Source: Plantactinospora soyae (lineage in GTDB: Bacteria; Actinomycetota; Actinomycetes; Mycobacteriales; Micromonosporaceae). From it: 64,000 nt of DNA. A program made the translations under genes and the position numbers. Below, piece by piece: positions 1-7,891 of this stretch (within the stretch, counting starts at the first letter, position 1; each line of letters begins with the position of its first letter). The notes below the pieces were generated by a model. That model worked only from the letters and a program-made list of their open reading frames with translations. It made no database searches and had not been told where the DNA came from. Where the stretch lies: assembly GCF_014874095.1 (NCBI RefSeq), contig NZ_JADBEB010000001.1, positions 2,666,001-2,730,000 on the forward strand. The letters are read 5' to 3'.

Positions 1-673
1 CGTTGAGCAACTCCGGCCTGCCCAGTCCGACCAGCTCGGGCACGTCCTTGAACAGCTCACGGAACCGTTCGGCGGCCTGCTCGCGGGTCTCCAGCCGGAC
101 TCCGGCGGCACCCGGTACGGCACGCAGCCTCGCCTCGATCGCCTGTCGCTCGGCGTCGCCGAGGTTGGCGCCGAGGAAGACCCGCACTTCGAGCCGGTCC
201 AGTGTGTCCGGTAGTCCTGGCGGGCTGGGCACGGCCGGGAGATCGGTAACGCACTGGCTGACCGACGTGTGCTTCGGCATGCCGAGGTAGACGATGTCGT
301 CCACGCCAGGCAGCAGGCGTAGCTCGGCGCGGAGTGGGCCGGCGACGGCACGGTCGAAGGCGGCACGGTTGCGCAGGATCAGCCGGAAGGACTCCGGAAG
401 CTGATCGACCTCGACGTCCTTCGGCGCGTCCGGGATGTCCTTCACCATCTCCATGTACCGCGCGTACGCCTCCTCGCTCGACTCGAATACGACGTCCGCC
501 ATGCCCGGTACGGCGCGCAGCCTCGCCTCGACCGCCTGCTTCTGCTGCTCGGTCGCGTCGGCCATCAGGAAGACCGCGATGGGTGTGTCCACCAGGTGGG
601 CCGGGGAAGCGGAGCCGGCCAGGCCGACGGTCAGCAGTATTCCCAGGACCAGTAGTGAAGCTGCTCTGCGCAC
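1..673 (-). CDS. Secreted protein with tandem FtsX-type extracellular domains (3' end off window)
   Basis: Open reading frame running off the left edge, so the C-terminus is missing; about 224 residues are visible. A GTG at 671-673 gives a short basic N-terminus (VRRAAS) and a hydrophobic stretch typical of a signal peptide ending near SASPAH. Two copies of the FtsX extracellular-domain pattern follow: a beta strand (IAVFLMADAT, later LEVRVFLGANL), a helix ending in ARLRAVPG, and a segment with a FRELFKDVPEL-like helix. In FtsX this domain couples the FtsEX complex to cell-wall hydrolases. Here no FtsX permease segment is visible, so a stand-alone exported role is inferred. It is transcribed divergently from the gene at 763. 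Confidence 0.7.
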   Translation of the reverse strand, partial: MRRAASLLVLGILLTVGLAGSASPAHLVDTPIAVFLMADATEQQKQAVEARLRAVPGMADVVFESSEEAYARYMEMVKDIPDAPKDVEVDQLPESFRLILRNRAAFDRAVAGPLRAELRLLPGVDDIVYLGMPKHTSVSQCVTDLPAVPSPPGLPDTLDRLEVRVFLGANLGDAERQAIEARLRAVPGAAGVRLETREQAAERFRELFKDVPELVGLGRPELLN

Positions 674-762
674 GGATCCGGAGCCTAGTTCGCGGTGTCC
701 AGTCGACCGGGCGGTGAGCGGGTGATTGCTGGAGAATACTGGAACTTGTACCATTCCTTCCC

Positions 763-1608
763 GTGGCCGAGTCCATGGAAATGCTCGAACGTCGGATTGA
801 CGCCCTGCGGGCGGAGGTCCGGCGTTCCGTAGTGGCTCGGGACGGCGCGCGTACCAGGGCTCTGCGGGCCGAGCTGCGTACCGCCGAGCGGGTGTGGGAG
901 CAGGCCATCGCCGAGCTGACCGACGAGTCCGATTCCGTCGAGAGTTCGGAGAGTTCGGAGAGTTCGGAACAGTTGGCCGGCGGGTCGTTGGTGCCGGTAC
1001 GCGAGCAGGTGCACCACGCGCTCATCCTGCTCTCGGTACCGGCCGCGCCGAGACTGGTCGCCGAGGTGCACGCCGCGTTCTTCGGTGGAACGGCGACGAG
1101 CCTGGGCGCCAACAAGCTCACCCATTTGCGCCGGGACGAGAAGCGCTCGTTCGAGACGGCGCCGTACGCGCGGCCGTACTATCTCTGTTCCGCGTTGACG
1201 GCCGAGCACCTGGCGCCGGCGCGCGGCCTGGTCGCGGTCTCCACCTGGCCGCTGGAACGGCGGATCGTCGGCCCGCTCAGTCCACGGGTCGACTTCCTGA
1301 CCGCGGCGGCCCGGCTCGCGGAGCGGGCCGGCTCGGTGCCGGACGGCAGCGTCGCGACGGTGAGCCGGCTGCTGTGGCGGTTCGCCACGAACATTCCCGG
1401 TGCCACCAGCTCCCGGTCAGGGGTTGCCGGACATGACACAGTGGATCCTGCGGTGGTGATCAGGGCCGCCGAGGCCGAACGCGAGGTGCACGCCGACGCC
1501 GACCAGGCGCAGCGGGCATCGGCCGCCGATCGGGCCCGCCGGCAGCTCGACAACGTGCAGCAGCTCTTCGGCAGCCCGCTGCGGACGCTCGAGGGGAAGA
1601 CGGCATGA
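763..1608 (+). CDS. Winged-helix-like protein with N-terminal coiled coil, first gene of nuclease-helicase operon
   Basis: First gene of a tightly packed five-gene operon. The 281-residue product starts with a charged helical region (about residues 1-55, LERRIDALRAEVRRS and onward) likely to form a coiled coil. A Ser/Glu linker follows, encoded by a 9-base repeat (ESSESSESSE, around 940-970). Residues about 80-180 have the alternating helices and wing of a winged HTH (REQVHHALILLSVP, then LTHLRRDEKRSF). The C-terminus is again Ala/Arg/Glu-rich helix. I do not recognise a named family; DNA binding is inferred from the wHTH pattern. GTG 763 is chosen, but ATG 775 is an alternative. Its stop overlaps the next start (ATGA). 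Confidence 0.75.
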   Translation: MAESMEMLERRIDALRAEVRRSVVARDGARTRALRAELRTAERVWEQAIAELTDESDSVESSESSESSEQLAGGSLVPVREQVHHALILLSVPAAPRLVAEVHAAFFGGTATSLGANKLTHLRRDEKRSFETAPYARPYYLCSALTAEHLAPARGLVAVSTWPLERRIVGPLSPRVDFLTAAARLAERAGSVPDGSVATVSRLLWRFATNIPGATSSRSGVAGHDTVDPAVVIRAAEAEREVHADADQAQRASAADRARRQLDNVQQLFGSPLRTLEGKTA

Positions 1609-2768
1609 CGAGCACGAGCATCATCGGTACGAGCGACGGCACCGCCCAGCGGCTGGCCGAGATCCGGGGCGGGGTCCGGCCGACCCGGCACAACGCCCGA
1701 ACCATCGCCGCGCTGACCAGAAATCCGGGCTGTGCCCGGCGGGCCGTGCTGGACGGTGCGGGGGTGGACAAGCAGCGGCTGGCGGCGTACATCGACTTTC
1801 CGTCCCGGTTCGGGCAGTCGCAGTTCGCCCTCGCCCGGGGCAACGCGTTCGAGGCGCAGGTGAAGGCGAACGGCTGCGCCGATCTGTTGAGCCTGTTGCG
1901 GGAACGGCTCGGGTTGCCGATCCCGGAGGTGGCGTACGACGACCTGGAGTCGGTGACCGGTCGGGACAAGGAGAGCCCCGAGGTCCGGTACGCCCGCTCG
2001 CGCGCCCTGCTGACCCGGGCCGCCTCCGGGGACTCCGGCGCCGGCACGCTCTTCGACCATCCGCTGCTCGGGCTGGAGGTGGCGGGTCAGCGGGTCTATC
2101 TTGAGCCGGATCTGATCGCGTTCCAGCACGAGGGCCGGTTCCACGTCGTCGAGATCAAGTCGTTCGCGGTGGTGGACGGGCAGGCCGATCCGAGCAAGGT
2201 GTCGGCGGCGGCGATCCAGGCCGCCGTCTACGTACTGGCGATGCGGGAGATGCTGGCCGAATCTGGGTACGACCCGACGATCGTGTCGCATGACGTGGTG
2301 CTGGTCTGCCCGCGTGACTTCTCCAACCAGCCGACGGCGGTGCTGGTCGACGTACGCAAGCAGTTGTCGGTGTTGCGGCGGCAGCTCGGCCGGATGACGA
2401 AGGTCGACCAGATGCTGGCCGCCCTGCCGGCGAACCTGAGCTTCGACCTGGCGCCGGACGCGGCCGGGGTGCCGACCCGGGCCCCGGACGCGATCGTCGA
2501 CGCGCTGCACGCGGTCGACGCCCGGTACGCGCCGGACTGCCTCGCGGTCTGCGAGCTGGCGTATTTCTGCCGGAACGAGGCGAAGGGCTGTACCGCCGCC
2601 CTCGGCACCTCGGCCCGGGAGGAGCTGGGCGGGATCGAGCGGGTCGAGACCGCGTTGGCGCTGGCCCACGACGAGCTGGCGCCGGCCGAGGACCAGGCGG
2701 AGGCGGCGGCACTGCTCCGGTCCGCCGCGCGGCTGCGGGCGGAGTTGATGGCCGGGGTCGGGTTGTGA
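1605..2768 (+). CDS. Cas4/Dna2-like PD-(D/E)XK nuclease with Fe-S cysteine cluster
   Basis: 387 residues. The RecB-like nuclease core is visible: RGNAFE (79-84) as motif I, Asp169 in YLEPDL, Glu183 and Lys185 in VVEIKSF, and a QxxxY helix (Gln205, Tyr209). One cysteine before the core (Cys43 in NPGCAR) and four after it (Cys312, Cys316, Cys322, Cys329) match the split cysteine arrangement that holds a 4Fe-4S cluster in Cas4, AddB and Dna2. These families cut or resect single-stranded DNA ends. Together with the SF1B helicase at 5365 it would amount to a split Dna2-like machine; that pairing is inference. The ATG overlaps the upstream stop; a 52-base gap follows. Confidence 0.85.
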   Translation: MTSTSIIGTSDGTAQRLAEIRGGVRPTRHNARTIAALTRNPGCARRAVLDGAGVDKQRLAAYIDFPSRFGQSQFALARGNAFEAQVKANGCADLLSLLRERLGLPIPEVAYDDLESVTGRDKESPEVRYARSRALLTRAASGDSGAGTLFDHPLLGLEVAGQRVYLEPDLIAFQHEGRFHVVEIKSFAVVDGQADPSKVSAAAIQAAVYVLAMREMLAESGYDPTIVSHDVVLVCPRDFSNQPTAVLVDVRKQLSVLRRQLGRMTKVDQMLAALPANLSFDLAPDAAGVPTRAPDAIVDALHAVDARYAPDCLAVCELAYFCRNEAKGCTAALGTSAREELGGIERVETALALAHDELAPAEDQAEAAALLRSAARLRAELMAGVGL

Positions 2769-2820
2769 GCTCGCGTGTCGGCTGGACCTGCGCCGGGGCC
2801 GCGCGTCGCGGGGCGGTGGA

Positions 2821-4338
2821 GTGAGCACACTGACGACGCTGGCCCGGGCCGAGGCGGTGGTGGCCGGGGTCGCGCAGCGGATCACGACGGTACGACACCT
2901 GCATCTCGCCGACCGGCCGCTGGTGTTCATCCCGCTGAGCATGGCCGGCGAGGCGAACGCGCCGCTGGCGGCGATGGTCGGCACCGATCCCGGTAACCCG
3001 AGACTGCTGGTCGTGCCGCAGCCGCGTAACCGGGACCAGCGGTTCGGGTTCGCGGCCGAGCTGGCCGAGGTGCTGCTGCCGTACCTGGCGAGCTGCCGGG
3101 GCGTGACGGAGGTGGTGTCGGCCAACCGGGGCAAGGAGGTCCGCTACCGGTACGTCGACGCGCCGCAGGTGTTGGTGCCGAACTCGGCCGGGGTCGGGTT
3201 CGTGCGGCTGTTCGGGCGGTCGACCCGGTTCCGGCGTACCGACGGGGACTATCCGGTGCACCACTCGGTACCGCTGCTGGGGCAGTGGTTGACGTTCCTG
3301 GCCGATCGGGCCGAACATCCCGGATCCTCGATGCTGCTGTCGATGACCGAGGCGCTGGGCATGCACTGGGCGACCGGGCAGAGCGGGCTGGAAGACGCGC
3401 AGCTCGCGGCGCTGCTGGGCTGGATCGATCCGCCGGACGGGATGACGGGCGCGCAGGCGGCGGCCGCCGCCGAGGACCCGGTCAACTGGCCACCGGCCGG
3501 GCCGGCGACCGACCCGACGTTCGACAACGAGATCCTCGGCGGGGCCATCAAGGGGTACGAGGAAGCGGCCGGCGACGTTTCTCGGCAGGCTCGGGCTCGG
3601 GACGTACTGGAAGAGGCGTTGCGGGCCCAGATCGAGCCGACCTGGCGGCTGATGTGGCGGGCGATCGCGTTGCTGCGACAGTTGCCGGCCGGGGCGCGGG
3701 TGGAGGGGCGCTGGGCCGAGGACCGGGACGCGTTCAGCAACTTCGTGCTGTACGTCGACGGGGGCGGGTATCCGCAGCCGCGCCGGGACGGGGCGGTGAA
3801 CGCCGCACAGCGGCTGCACCGGATGGAACGGGCCCTACAGTCGTACGCGGTGCAGCGGGCGTACGACGATCCGCTGGTGATGGCCGACCATCGGCTGACC
3901 GGGGAAGCGTTCGTGGGCGAGGTGACGTTGGCCCAGCCGAACCGGATCGACGACAGCGGAAAGCGGCGGGTGCTGCGGCCCCGGATCCAGGTGACGACGG
4001 CTGATCCGGTGCTGGTCACCCCGGGCGCGGCGATGTTCTGTCCGGCACGGCCGGGGCAGAAGGCGCGGGTGGTGTTCGTGACGCCGGACGGATCCTCGGG
4101 CCAGACGGACGTGGTGCTGGAGCTGTCGGGTGGGTTGGGACGGTCGTTGAGTCCGGCGCCGGGAAGCGTGCCGGAGGTGGGGGACCGGCTCTGCTACACG
4201 ACGCTCTCCGACTCGTACATGCCACCGGGGGAGTTCCCGGGGCGGGACGAGACGCCGTGGACGCATGGCGGGCCGCCGACGGCGTACGAGGATGCCGCCG
4301 AGCCGACGGTCCAGGAGGCCGGGGAGGAGTGGTCGTGA
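2821..4338 (+). CDS. Uncharacterised 505-residue operon protein
   Basis: I do not recognise this protein. The N-terminal 200 residues alternate hydrophobic strands and helices (LVFIPLSMAG, RLLVVPQPRNRD, FRRTDGDYPVHH). The middle is helical (around QARARDVLEEALRAQ and LMWRAIALLRQL). Residues about 390-470 look beta-rich, possibly an OB or PUA-like barrel (VTPGAAMFCPARPGQKARVVFV, PEVGDRLCYTT). No nuclease, kinase or methylase motif is evident and there is no signal peptide or membrane segment. Position between the nuclease and RhuM genes, and a stop overlapping the next GTG, place it in the same complex or pathway. The GTG start at 2821 is the first possible in frame after the upstream gene. 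Confidence 0.75.
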   Translation: MSTLTTLARAEAVVAGVAQRITTVRHLHLADRPLVFIPLSMAGEANAPLAAMVGTDPGNPRLLVVPQPRNRDQRFGFAAELAEVLLPYLASCRGVTEVVSANRGKEVRYRYVDAPQVLVPNSAGVGFVRLFGRSTRFRRTDGDYPVHHSVPLLGQWLTFLADRAEHPGSSMLLSMTEALGMHWATGQSGLEDAQLAALLGWIDPPDGMTGAQAAAAAEDPVNWPPAGPATDPTFDNEILGGAIKGYEEAAGDVSRQARARDVLEEALRAQIEPTWRLMWRAIALLRQLPAGARVEGRWAEDRDAFSNFVLYVDGGGYPQPRRDGAVNAAQRLHRMERALQSYAVQRAYDDPLVMADHRLTGEAFVGEVTLAQPNRIDDSGKRRVLRPRIQVTTADPVLVTPGAAMFCPARPGQKARVVFVTPDGSSGQTDVVLELSGGLGRSLSPAPGSVPEVGDRLCYTTLSDSYMPPGEFPGRDETPWTHGGPPTAYEDAAEPTVQEAGEEWS

Positions 4339-5378
4339 GCGAGCCGACCGGCGAAATGATCGTCTATCGCACCGACGATGGGCGTACGGAGATCCAACTG
4401 CGGGCTGTAGACGGCACGGTCTGGCTCACCCAGGCCGAGATCGCGACGCTCTTTGACACTCAGGTGCCCAACATCAACAAACACATCTCCTCGATCCTGT
4501 CCGACAGAGAACAGGGCGAAGCAACTATTTCCTCGCAGGAAATAGTTCGCCAGGAGGGTGCCCGGCAGGTCCGGCGGACCGTGCAGGTCTACAACCTGGA
4601 GATGATCCTGGCCATCGGTTACCGGGTCAGGTCGACGCGGGCGGTGCAGTTCCGGCAGTGGGCGACGACAGTCCTGCGGGAGTATCTGGTCAAGGGCTTC
4701 GCGCTCAACGACGAGCGGTTGAAGCAGCCCGGTGGCCATGACTACTTCGACGAGCTGCTCGCCCGGATCCGGGACATCCGGGCGTCGGAGAAGCGTTTCT
4801 ACCAGAAGGTACGGGACCTGTTCGCCCAGACCAGCGTCGACTACGACGGTACGACCGAGCTGGCCCGTACGTTCTTCGCCACGATTCAGAACAAGCTGGT
4901 CTACGCGGTCACCGGGCACACCGCAGCCGAGTTGATCGTGGCGCGCGCCGACCCTGAGACGCCGAACATGGGCCTGACCAACTGGGGTGGGTCGCGGGTA
5001 CGCAAGAGCGACGTGACCGTGTCGAAGAACTACCTGAACGGCAGCGAGATCGACGAACTGAACCGGCTGACCACGATGTTCCTCGACTTCGCCGAGGATC
5101 GGACCCGGCGACGCCAGCAGATCCGGATGGCCGAGTGGATGACCCAGGCCGACCGCTTCCTCGACTTCAACGAGCGCCAGGTACTTGGCAACGCGGGCCG
5201 GATCTCGCAGACCGACATGCAGAAGATCGCTCACGAGCGATTCGATGACTTCGACTCCCAGCGCCGAGCCCGGGAGTTGGCGGAGGCGGATCGCGAGGCC
5301 GCTGAGGAGTTCGCCGCGCTGGAGGCCGAAGCCCGCCGGCTATTGATCGAGGGGCCCGACGACGATGAGCAGCAGTAA
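4335..5378 (+). CDS. rhuM: RhuM family protein (virulence/defence-associated, KilA-N-like fold expected)
   Basis: 347 residues from GTG 4335, whose bases overlap the upstream stop (GTGA). The product shows the RhuM signature: an N-terminal helix-turn-helix-like region (VWLTQAEIATLF and NINKHISSIL), the YNLEMILAIGYRVRS segment, FRQWATTVLREYLVKGF, and RIRDIRASEKRFYQKVRDLF. RhuM proteins were named from a Salmonella pathogenicity island and occur widely in defence islands and beside restriction systems; their biochemical activity is not established. Its insertion inside a nuclease-helicase operon, with overlaps on both sides (14 bases with the helicase gene), argues for a working part rather than a passenger. 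An AT-rich perfect hairpin lies inside the gene at 4523-4547. Confidence 0.9.
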   Translation: MSEPTGEMIVYRTDDGRTEIQLRAVDGTVWLTQAEIATLFDTQVPNINKHISSILSDREQGEATISSQEIVRQEGARQVRRTVQVYNLEMILAIGYRVRSTRAVQFRQWATTVLREYLVKGFALNDERLKQPGGHDYFDELLARIRDIRASEKRFYQKVRDLFAQTSVDYDGTTELARTFFATIQNKLVYAVTGHTAAELIVARADPETPNMGLTNWGGSRVRKSDVTVSKNYLNGSEIDELNRLTTMFLDFAEDRTRRRQQIRMAEWMTQADRFLDFNERQVLGNAGRISQTDMQKIAHERFDDFDSQRRARELAEADREAAEEFAALEAEARRLLIEGPDDDEQQ

Positions 5379-6735
5379 CTTCCTGACTTCTCCATCGGCA
5401 GTCGATCGAGTGGTCCGGGACGGTCGTTCGGGGCTGGTGTTGCCGCCGGGGGAGGCGGCGGGGCGGGTGATCGCCGAGGTGCTGGCGGACCTGCACAGTG
5501 GGGAGCATCGGGGGGTTGTCGTCGACTCGCCGCCCGGGGCGGGAAAGTCGACGCTGGTGGTGCGGGCGGCGGGGGAGCTGGCCGAGGCCGGTGAGCCGCT
5601 TATCGTCATCGCGCAGACGAATGAGCAGGTCGACGACCTGATCGGGCGGCTGGCCCAGGCCCAGCCGGAGCTGCCGATCGGGAGACTCTCCGCGAACGAG
5701 TACACCGCGACAGAGCGGATCAAGAACTACTCGACGGTCCGGGTCGCGGCGAAGGTCGCGGATCTCGGTGGTTCCTCCGTGATCATCGGTACGGCCGCCA
5801 AGTGGGCGCTGGTGCCGGAGGGGCGCTGGCCGTGGGCGATCGTGGACGAGGCGTACCAGATGCGGTCCGATGCGCTGCTGCGGGTGGCGGGGCGATTCGA
5901 CCGGGCGTTGTTCGTGGGTGATCCGGGGCAGCTCGACCCGTTCTCGACTGTGGAGACCGGGCGGTGGACCGGTCTGACCTGGGATCCGATGCAGTCTGCG
6001 GTGGCGGCGCTGTTGCGGCACAACCCGGAGCTGCCGGTGCACCGGTTACCGGTGTCGTGGCGGCTGCCGGCGTCGGCGGCTCCGGTGGTGGCGGAGGCGT
6101 TCTATCCGTTCACCGGGTTCTCGGCGGGTACGACTGCCGCGCAGCGGTCGCTTTCGTTCACTACCACTGGGTTCGGGGGTGGGGCGGAGGACGAGGCGCT
6201 GGAGTTGGCGGCGTCGACCGGGTGGGCGCTGTACGAGCTGCCGGCTCGGCACACGTTGCGTACGGATGGGGAGGCTGCGGCGGCCTGTGCGCGGCTGGCG
6301 TTGCGGCTGCTGGAGCGGGGCGCGGTGGCGGTGTCGGAGCGGGCGCCGGGGGGTGTGGCAGTGACGGCTGACCGGATCGCGATCGGGGCTGCCCATCGGG
6401 ACCAGGTCGCGGCGATCCGCTCGCGGCTCGGGGCGGTTGGTGCGGGGATCACTGTCGACACGGCGAACCGGTTGCAGGGGCGGGAGTACGACGTGACGAT
6501 CGTGCTGCATCCGTTGTCGGGGCGGCGGGACGCTACGGCGTTTCACCTGGAGGCGGGGCGGTTGTGCGTGCTGACGTCTCGGCATCGACACGCGTGTGTG
6601 GTGGTGGCGCGGGCGGGGATCGCCGAGTTGTTGGACGCGCATCCGTCGACCGAGCCGGTGCATTTGAACGTACCGGTCAGGTTTCCGGACGGCTGGGAGG
6701 CGAACCAGGCGGTGATGGCGTACCTAACTCGGTAG
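5365..6735 (+). CDS. SF1B (Upf1/Dna2-type) helicase-like ATPase
   Basis: 456 residues, a compact superfamily 1 motor. Walker A is SPPGAGKST (55-63); motif Ia includes VIAQTNEQVDDL (81-92); motif II is WAIVDEA (Asp161, Glu162); motif III is FVGDPGQLDP (183-192); a VSWRLP motif IV, a VDTANRLQGREYD motif V and an LTSRHRHACVVV motif VI follow. The AAA_11/AAA_12 layout is the one seen in Dna2, Upf1 and Sen1. The motor lacks its own nuclease, which would be supplied by the Fe-S nuclease at 1605. It starts inside the end of rhuM. Its last 12 bases overlap the 3' end of the opposing lipoprotein gene, so the operon ends here. Confidence 0.9.
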   Translation: MSSSNFLTSPSAVDRVVRDGRSGLVLPPGEAAGRVIAEVLADLHSGEHRGVVVDSPPGAGKSTLVVRAAGELAEAGEPLIVIAQTNEQVDDLIGRLAQAQPELPIGRLSANEYTATERIKNYSTVRVAAKVADLGGSSVIIGTAAKWALVPEGRWPWAIVDEAYQMRSDALLRVAGRFDRALFVGDPGQLDPFSTVETGRWTGLTWDPMQSAVAALLRHNPELPVHRLPVSWRLPASAAPVVAEAFYPFTGFSAGTTAAQRSLSFTTTGFGGGAEDEALELAASTGWALYELPARHTLRTDGEAAAACARLALRLLERGAVAVSERAPGGVAVTADRIAIGAAHRDQVAAIRSRLGAVGAGITVDTANRLQGREYDVTIVLHPLSGRRDATAFHLEAGRLCVLTSRHRHACVVVARAGIAELLDAHPSTEPVHLNVPVRFPDGWEANQAVMAYLTR

Positions 6736-7734
6736 CCTCTCCGCGACCTTGGTCGCCAGTGCGGTGGCAAGCTCACACCTGGCTTTTTCTGGTCCGTCGA
6801 AACTGACGCCCACATGTACCAGCTCGACGGTACGCACACCACTAGGGCGATCCAGTGGCCGGTAGGCGAACTCGACATTGCAGTCCGGCAGAGTTCGGTA
6901 ACTGTCGTTCTCGCCGCCGGCGAATGGGTCAACGACGGCTGGACGCCCTGCGATTGTGGTGGCGACCGCACCGGTGCTTTTCGCCTCAGGCGGAAAGCTT
7001 CGATTGAATGCCACGTACACGTGGGGATCGCTGACGGTTTCTTTCCCCCACGTACAATGGTGGCCATTGTAGCCCGGGTATACCTGCGTTCGATCGATGC
7101 CGGGCACCTCGTGGGTCTCGGTGTGGTTCAGTAGTCGGCAGGCATCGAGTTTAGCGAGGGAGTTTGGCGGATGGTTGGCTGGCGTGAGCTGGCCTTGCCT
7201 CAGCTGCGGCAGCATCGCATCGAGTACGGCATCCGCAACCTGGCAGCGAGTGGATTCTGCGTCCGCTGCCACCGCTAGATTGATCGCCGCTGCGGGGGAG
7301 ACGACGATGGACCGTCGGCACCAGTTCGGGTCTCCGTCTCTGTACACGGTCACGCCGTGACGGATGCTCGGCGCCATGGACAGGCTGGAAAGGTCAAAGT
7401 CAAAGCCGACAGAGATACGGACCTGGTCGCCCGCCGGTGAGGAAATCTCGCCGTTACAGCCGGTGAATCTGAAATCTATCTCGATTTCGGCATCACCGAA
7501 CTTCGAGAGCACCTGGGAGTCCAGTAATCCGCAGGGGTCGGAGTTTGACAATTGTTCGGCTGTGATCGTGATGCCGCTGCTGGGTGGCACCGTGACGGTG
7601 GCGATAATGGACGCAGGAGGTGGCTGTTCTGGTGGTGCAGATTCCGTTGTGCATCCAGCCAGTAACAACACCACGGACGCGAGTACCGGCCACAGGGACG
7701 TAGCTGCTCCTCGACGGCGACGCGCACTGATCAT
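6724..7734 (-). CDS. Secreted lipoprotein with duplicated DUF3558-like domain
   Basis: 336 residues. The N-terminus MISARRRRGAATSLW is basic, followed by a hydrophobic stretch and the lipobox LLAGC, so the mature protein should be a membrane-anchored lipoprotein. A Pro/Ser linker follows. Two related domains then occur, each beginning with DPCGLLD or DACRLLN and carrying Cys pairs (CNGEIS / CRRS; HHCTWG / CELATALA), resembling the DUF3558 family of actinobacterial secreted proteins of unknown function. Codon use is less GC-biased than in neighbours, hinting at a different history. It converges on and overlaps the helicase gene by 12 bases. Confidence 0.75.
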   Translation of the reverse strand: MISARRRRGAATSLWPVLASVVLLLAGCTTESAPPEQPPPASIIATVTVPPSSGITITAEQLSNSDPCGLLDSQVLSKFGDAEIEIDFRFTGCNGEISSPAGDQVRISVGFDFDLSSLSMAPSIRHGVTVYRDGDPNWCRRSIVVSPAAAINLAVAADAESTRCQVADAVLDAMLPQLRQGQLTPANHPPNSLAKLDACRLLNHTETHEVPGIDRTQVYPGYNGHHCTWGKETVSDPHVYVAFNRSFPPEAKSTGAVATTIAGRPAVVDPFAGGENDSYRTLPDCNVEFAYRPLDRPSGVRTVELVHVGVSFDGPEKARCELATALATKVAERLPS

Positions 7735-7891
7735 GGCTAGATGCTAACCCCGGTCTTTCATGGCGGCCGTGATCTTGACTCGACTTCGACCGCCATTCTG
7801 GGTTCTGGGCGGATCGTCACGGAGGTCTGGTGCTCGTCCAGCAGACGATCTCGCCTCCGGTGCGTGCGGTGCCTGTGGCACAGTCCTGAGT

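Noticed and set aside
57-1121. 354-codon minus-strand open frame spanning the divergent gap
   Set aside because: It crosses both divergent genes in the wrong frames, has Arg/Ser-rich low-complexity product and no family signal; a GC-rich shadow.
1179-3134. Long minus-strand frame opposite the nuclease operon
   Set aside because: Product is Arg/Pro/Gly-rich and mirrors the third-codon bias of the real plus-strand genes; no start site or homology.
7760-7891. Upstream extension of the APH-like kinase
   Set aside because: Composition is non-coding and the family N-lobe begins after GTG 7892.
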